DNA from: Flavobacterium tibetense | GTDB lineage: Bacteria; Bacteroidota; Bacteroidia; Flavobacteriales; Flavobacteriaceae | NCBI RefSeq assembly: GCF_003293845.1 | Contig: NZ_QLST01000001.1 | Location: forward strand, 124,001 to 188,000 | DNA: 64,000 bases | Direction of reading: 5' to 3' | Part shown: positions 60,668 to 64,000 of the stretch, piece after piece | How positions within the stretch are numbered: the first letter of the stretch is position 1 | How the letters are laid out: each line of letters opens with the position of its first letter | Notes under the pieces: generated by a model | The model's input: only the letters and a program-made list of their open reading frames with translations | Told to the model about the DNA's origin: nothing | Database searches by the model: none | Translations under genes and position numbers: made by a program

Positions 60668-63600
60668 CTAAATCCCCTCCAACAACTCCAACGCCTTATT
60701 AATACTTTTCACATTCTCAAAAGTCAATAACAAACGCAAGCCGTTTTTGGTTTCTTTCTCTTTCATTTTACAGAGGTTGCCGTTTTGTTGTACAAACTGT
60801 AATACCTTCATAAATCGGCTGGTTTGGTAAAAATCACTTTGTTGGTCGCTAATGAAATAACCAACCATTTTTCCTTGTTTGATTACCACTTTTTCTAAAC
60901 CAATAGCCGTTGCTTTCCATTTAATTCTAACTGAATTTAGTAACGCAATTGCTGGTTTTGGCAATGCACCAAAGCGGTCAATCAGTTTTTGTTCAAATTG
61001 TTGTAAAGTAGCTTCGTCTTTAATTTGGCTTAATTCATTGTACAAATTCAAGCGTTCTGTAATGTTGTTGATGTAATCATCTGGGAACAGAATTTCGTAA
61101 TCGGTATCAATTTGCAGGTCTTTTACGTATTCTTTAGTTTCGTTGTCGTTTTCGTCTTGGTACAAGTCTTTGAACTCGTTTTCTTTTAGTTCTTCAATGG
61201 CTTCGTTCATGATTTTTTGGTAAGTTTCAAAACCAATTTCATTGATAAAACCGCTTTGTTCGCCACCTAATAAATCCCCAGCACCACGAATTTCCAAATC
61301 TTTCATGGCAATATTAAAACCACTTCCCAATTCACTAAATTGAGTCAAGGCTTGAATACGTTTTCTAGCTTCTTCCGTCATCGCAGAATACGGCGGTGTA
61401 ATGAAATAACAGAACGCTTTCTTGTTACTTCTTCCCACACGACCCCGCATTTGGTGCAAATCAGACAATCCAAAGTTATTGGCATTATTAATAAAAATCG
61501 TATTCGCATTGGGAACATCTAAACCACTTTCGATAATGGTGGTGGCTACTAAAACATCAAATTCACCTTCCATAAACGCCAACATTAATTCTTCCAATTT
61601 CTTGCCGTCAAGTTGCCCATGACCGATACCTACTTTTGCATTAGGCACTAATCGTTGAATCATTCCAGCAACTTCTTTGATATTTTCAATGCGGTTGTTA
61701 ATGAAATACACTTGTCCGCCACGCTCAATTTCATAAGAAATCGCATCGCGAATAATTTCTTCGTTAAAACCAACCACCTGTGTTTCAATTGGATAACGAT
61801 TAGGCGGTGGCGTTGTAATTACCGATAAATCCCGAGCCGCCATCAATGAAAATTGTAAGGTTCTAGGAATTGGAGTAGCCGTTAAGGTCAATGTATCAAC
61901 CGTTGTAGAGATAGCTTTGAGTTTGTCTTTTACGTTTACACCAAATTTCTGTTCTTCGTCAATTATCAATAAGCCCAAATCTTTGAACTTTACATTTTTA
62001 TTCACCAATTGATGCGTACCAATTAAAATATCCAATTTTCCTTCTTCCAATTCCTGCAAAATAGCCGCTTTTTGTTTCGCTGTTCTAAAACGATTCAGGT
62101 AATCAATTTTTACTGGCATATCTTTCAAACGCTCAGAAAACGTTCGGAAATGTTGGTAAGCTAAAATGGTTGTTGGTACTAAAATAGCTACTTGTTTGCT
62201 ATTGTCAACGGCTTTAAAGGCAGCACGAATGGCAACTTCTGTTTTTCCAAAACCAACATCACCACAAACCAATCGATCCATCGGGCGATCGCTTTCCATA
62301 TCCATTTTTACATCGAGTGTGGCTGTGATTTGGTCTGGCGTATCTTCATAAATGAACGAACTTTCTAATTCTTTTTGCAAATAACTATCGGGAGCAAAGG
62401 CAAAACCTTTATCCAAGCGACGTTTCGCATACAACTGAATCAGATTGAACGCAATGTGTTTTACTCGTGCTTTGGTTTTTTGTTTTAAAGCTTTCCAAGC
62501 GCCACTTCCTAGTTTGTATATTTTTGGTGGTGTTCCGTCTTTACCGTTGTATTTCGAAATCTTATGTAGCGAATGAATGCTCACATACACAATATCGTTA
62601 TCGGCATAAACTAGTTTGATGGCTTCTTGTTTTTTACCTTCGACTTCAATTTTTTGTAAACCGCCAAATTTTCCAATGCCATGATCAATATGCGTTACAT
62701 AATCGCCTACGGTTAATGAATTCAGTTCTTTTAGCGTAATGGTTTGCTTTTTGGAATACCCGTTTTTAATCGAAAATTTATGGTAACGTTCAAAAATTTG
62801 ATGGTCGGTATAACAAGCAATTTGGTTTTCTAAATCGACAAAACCTTGGTATAAAGGAAAAACCAATGTCTTATATTGCTTACGAATACTTTCATGGTTT
62901 TCTTCATCGATATCTTCGAAAATATCATGGAAACGATTCGCCTGATTTTCATTGGAACAAAACAAATAATTGGTAATTCCGTTGAAATGATTTTCGCCTA
63001 AATTGTTCAGCAATAAGTCGAATTGCTTATTAAAAGAAGGCTGCGGTTGAATTTGGAAAGTAAACGTTTTCTCCGATTTAAAAATAGGGCTATTCAGTTC
63101 AATTACTGAAAAATCCAAAGCACGTTTCAGAAATTGGGCTTCATTCAGAAACAATTCTTCAGGTTGCGCATGTTTGATATCGGAAGATAATTTTCCAAAA
63201 GCTTCAGTAGCTTTATCGAATAATTTATTTAGATTTTTGCCTAGTAATTCGGTATTTTGAATGACTAAAACGGTTTTTTCGTTGATGTAATTCAGGAAAC
63301 TTTCTCTGCTTTCTTGTAGCATTTTGTTTTCCACATTCGGCATGATGCTGATTTTCTTTAGTTTTTCAACTGAAAGTTGGGTTTCCACATCAAAACTTCG
63401 AATGCTATCCACTTCATTTCCAAAAAATTCAATGCGGTACGGATGATCATTGGAAAAGGAAAACACATCCACAATTCCACCACGAACCGAAAATTCGCCA
63501 GGTTCTGTTACAAAATCTACGCGTTTGAAGTTGTATTCGAATAAAGTTTCATTAATAAAATCGATAGAAACCGCTTCGTTAACCGAAAGTTTTAGCGTGT

Positions 63601-64000
63601 TTTTTTCCAATTCTTTTCGGGTTACTACTTTTTCAAAAATAGCATCGGTATACGAAACAATAATGGCTGGTTTTTTTCTTGAATTGATTCGATTTAAAAC
63701 TTCGGCACGTAATAGAATATTCGCATTATCAGTTTCTTCAATTTGATACGGTCGGCGATAAGAACCTGGATAAAACAAAACATCTTGGTCGTTGATGAGT
63801 TGTTCCAAATCGTTCAAATAGTAAGCAGCTTCTTCCTTATCGTTAAAAAGTAATAAAATAGGAAGTTCCGTTTTTTGAAAAACCGCTTCAATTACAAATG
63901 ACAATGAAGAACCTACTAAACCTGAAACAAAAAGTTTGGGTCGAGTCGCAAGTGCATCACTAAGCAGTTTTACCGTAGTGTTTTTTTGGTATTTTTGAGA
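60668..64000 (-). CDS. mfd: Transcription-repair coupling factor (5' end outside window)
   Basis: The last 1110 residues of Mfd, which removes stalled RNA polymerase and recruits UvrA for nucleotide-excision repair. In order from the N-terminal side: a UvrB-like region (FYPGSYRRPYQIEETDNANI), the polymerase-interaction domain (VGDYVTHIDHGIGKFGGLQ), helicase motifs (GDVGFGKTEVAIRA, IIDEEQKFG, TATPIPRTLQFSL, QMRGRVGRS) and the C-terminal TRCF domain. The frame continues to base 64000 (KLLSDALATRPKLFVSGLVG), so a TTG at 63904 is not the start. The family is usually about 1,100-1,150 residues, so little is missing. Confidence 0.97.
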   Translation of the reverse strand, partial: SQKYQKNTTVKLLSDALATRPKLFVSGLVGSSLSFVIEAVFQKTELPILLLFNDKEEAAYYLNDLEQLINDQDVLFYPGSYRRPYQIEETDNANILLRAEVLNRINSRKKPAIIVSYTDAIFEKVVTRKELEKNTLKLSVNEAVSIDFINETLFEYNFKRVDFVTEPGEFSVRGGIVDVFSFSNDHPYRIEFFGNEVDSIRSFDVETQLSVEKLKKISIMPNVENKMLQESRESFLNYINEKTVLVIQNTELLGKNLNKLFDKATEAFGKLSSDIKHAQPEELFLNEAQFLKRALDFSVIELNSPIFKSEKTFTFQIQPQPSFNKQFDLLLNNLGENHFNGITNYLFCSNENQANRFHDIFEDIDEENHESIRKQYKTLVFPLYQGFVDLENQIACYTDHQIFERYHKFSIKNGYSKKQTITLKELNSLTVGDYVTHIDHGIGKFGGLQKIEVEGKKQEAIKLVYADNDIVYVSIHSLHKISKYNGKDGTPPKIYKLGSGAWKALKQKTKARVKHIAFNLIQLYAKRRLDKGFAFAPDSYLQKELESSFIYEDTPDQITATLDVKMDMESDRPMDRLVCGDVGFGKTEVAIRAAFKAVDNSKQVAILVPTTILAYQHFRTFSERLKDMPVKIDYLNRFRTAKQKAAILQELEEGKLDILIGTHQLVNKNVKFKDLGLLIIDEEQKFGVNVKDKLKAISTTVDTLTLTATPIPRTLQFSLMAARDLSVITTPPPNRYPIETQVVGFNEEIIRDAISYEIERGGQVYFINNRIENIKEVAGMIQRLVPNAKVGIGHGQLDGKKLEELMLAFMEGEFDVLVATTIIESGLDVPNANTIFINNANNFGLSDLHQMRGRVGRSNKKAFCYFITPPYSAMTEEARKRIQALTQFSELGSGFNIAMKDLEIRGAGDLLGGEQSGFINEIGFETYQKIMNEAIEELKENEFKDLYQDENDNETKEYVKDLQIDTDYEILFPDDYINNITERLNLYNELSQIKDEATLQQFEQKLIDRFGALPKPAIALLNSVRIKWKATAIGLEKVVIKQGKMVGYFISDQQSDFYQTSRFMKVLQFVQQNGNLCKMKEKETKNGLRLLLTFENVKSINKALELLEGI

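Noticed and set aside
63902..63904. TTG as start of mfd
   Set aside because: The frame continues to the window edge with conserved Mfd sequence (KLLSDALATRPKLFVSGLVG).

Overview
The window is AT-rich chromosomal DNA of a Bacteroidota bacterium, most likely Flavobacterium or a close relative. The evidence is the gene content (SprE/PorW-type gliding lipoprotein, FtnA ferritin, fused GNAT/nitrilase, short SSBs, DUF4292 and DUF6265 proteins), promoters of the Bacteroidota form TTG-N18..22-TAnnTTTG, and the absence of Shine-Dalgarno-like leaders. No rRNA, tRNA, CRISPR array, prophage or complete transposon was seen. The window starts inside a lycopene cyclase gene and ends inside mfd.

Layout. 1-7.9 kb: crtY end, bacilliredoxin, PlsC acyltransferase plus acyl-ACP desaturase, HD phosphohydrolase, then minus-strand enoyl-CoA hydratase, histidine kinase, hemJ and hemH. 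8.1-11.4 kb: three tandem secreted paralogues and an AraC regulator. 11.6-20.1 kb: heme genes hemA, hemC, (trkH, trkA), hemD, hemE, hemF, hemB. 20.4-28.7 kb: dprA facing a tightly packed minus-strand run of eight genes (nitrilase fusion to EamA transporter). 28.8-36.3 kb: four-helix-bundle gene, two ssb genes, HRDC protein, HDAC-like and CAT-like genes, a Cys/Lys-rich miniprotein, ferritin, HAD phosphatase, metG and a GxxExxY gene. 36.4-47.5 kb: ldcA, yraN, ACT-like protein, sprE, bactofilin and the ATP synthase set atpZ, DUF6168-like, atpB-E-F-H-A-G; atpD and atpC are not in the window. 47.5-52.4 kb: two S9 peptidases around a GNAT gene. 52.5-59.4 kb: lipoprotein, flippase, dut, sugar nucleotidyltransferase, TPR protein, DUF4292 lipoprotein and EnvC-like protein. 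59.4-64 kb: repeat-rich spacer, two small envelope proteins and mfd.

How the genes work together. HemA, HemB, HemC, HemD, HemE, HemF, HemJ and HemH cover heme synthesis from glutamyl-tRNA except for glutamate-1-semialdehyde aminomutase (hemL). PlsC and the desaturase are paired for phospholipid acyl-chain supply. The flippase-to-EnvC block serves the cell envelope. SprE belongs to gliding and type IX secretion.

The most unusual signal is the set of short repeats. At least ten families of palindromic or tandem motifs occupy spacers, and several recur in the window. Two of them flank, in inverted orientation, small orphan genes of sporadically distributed families (four-helix-bundle/S23 and GxxExxY), while the same motifs occur elsewhere as gene-free hairpins. 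Another family (core TCGAGCGAAGTCGA) is embedded inside coding sequences and is translated. These look like small mobile or formerly mobile cassettes and are the best candidates for an undescribed system here.
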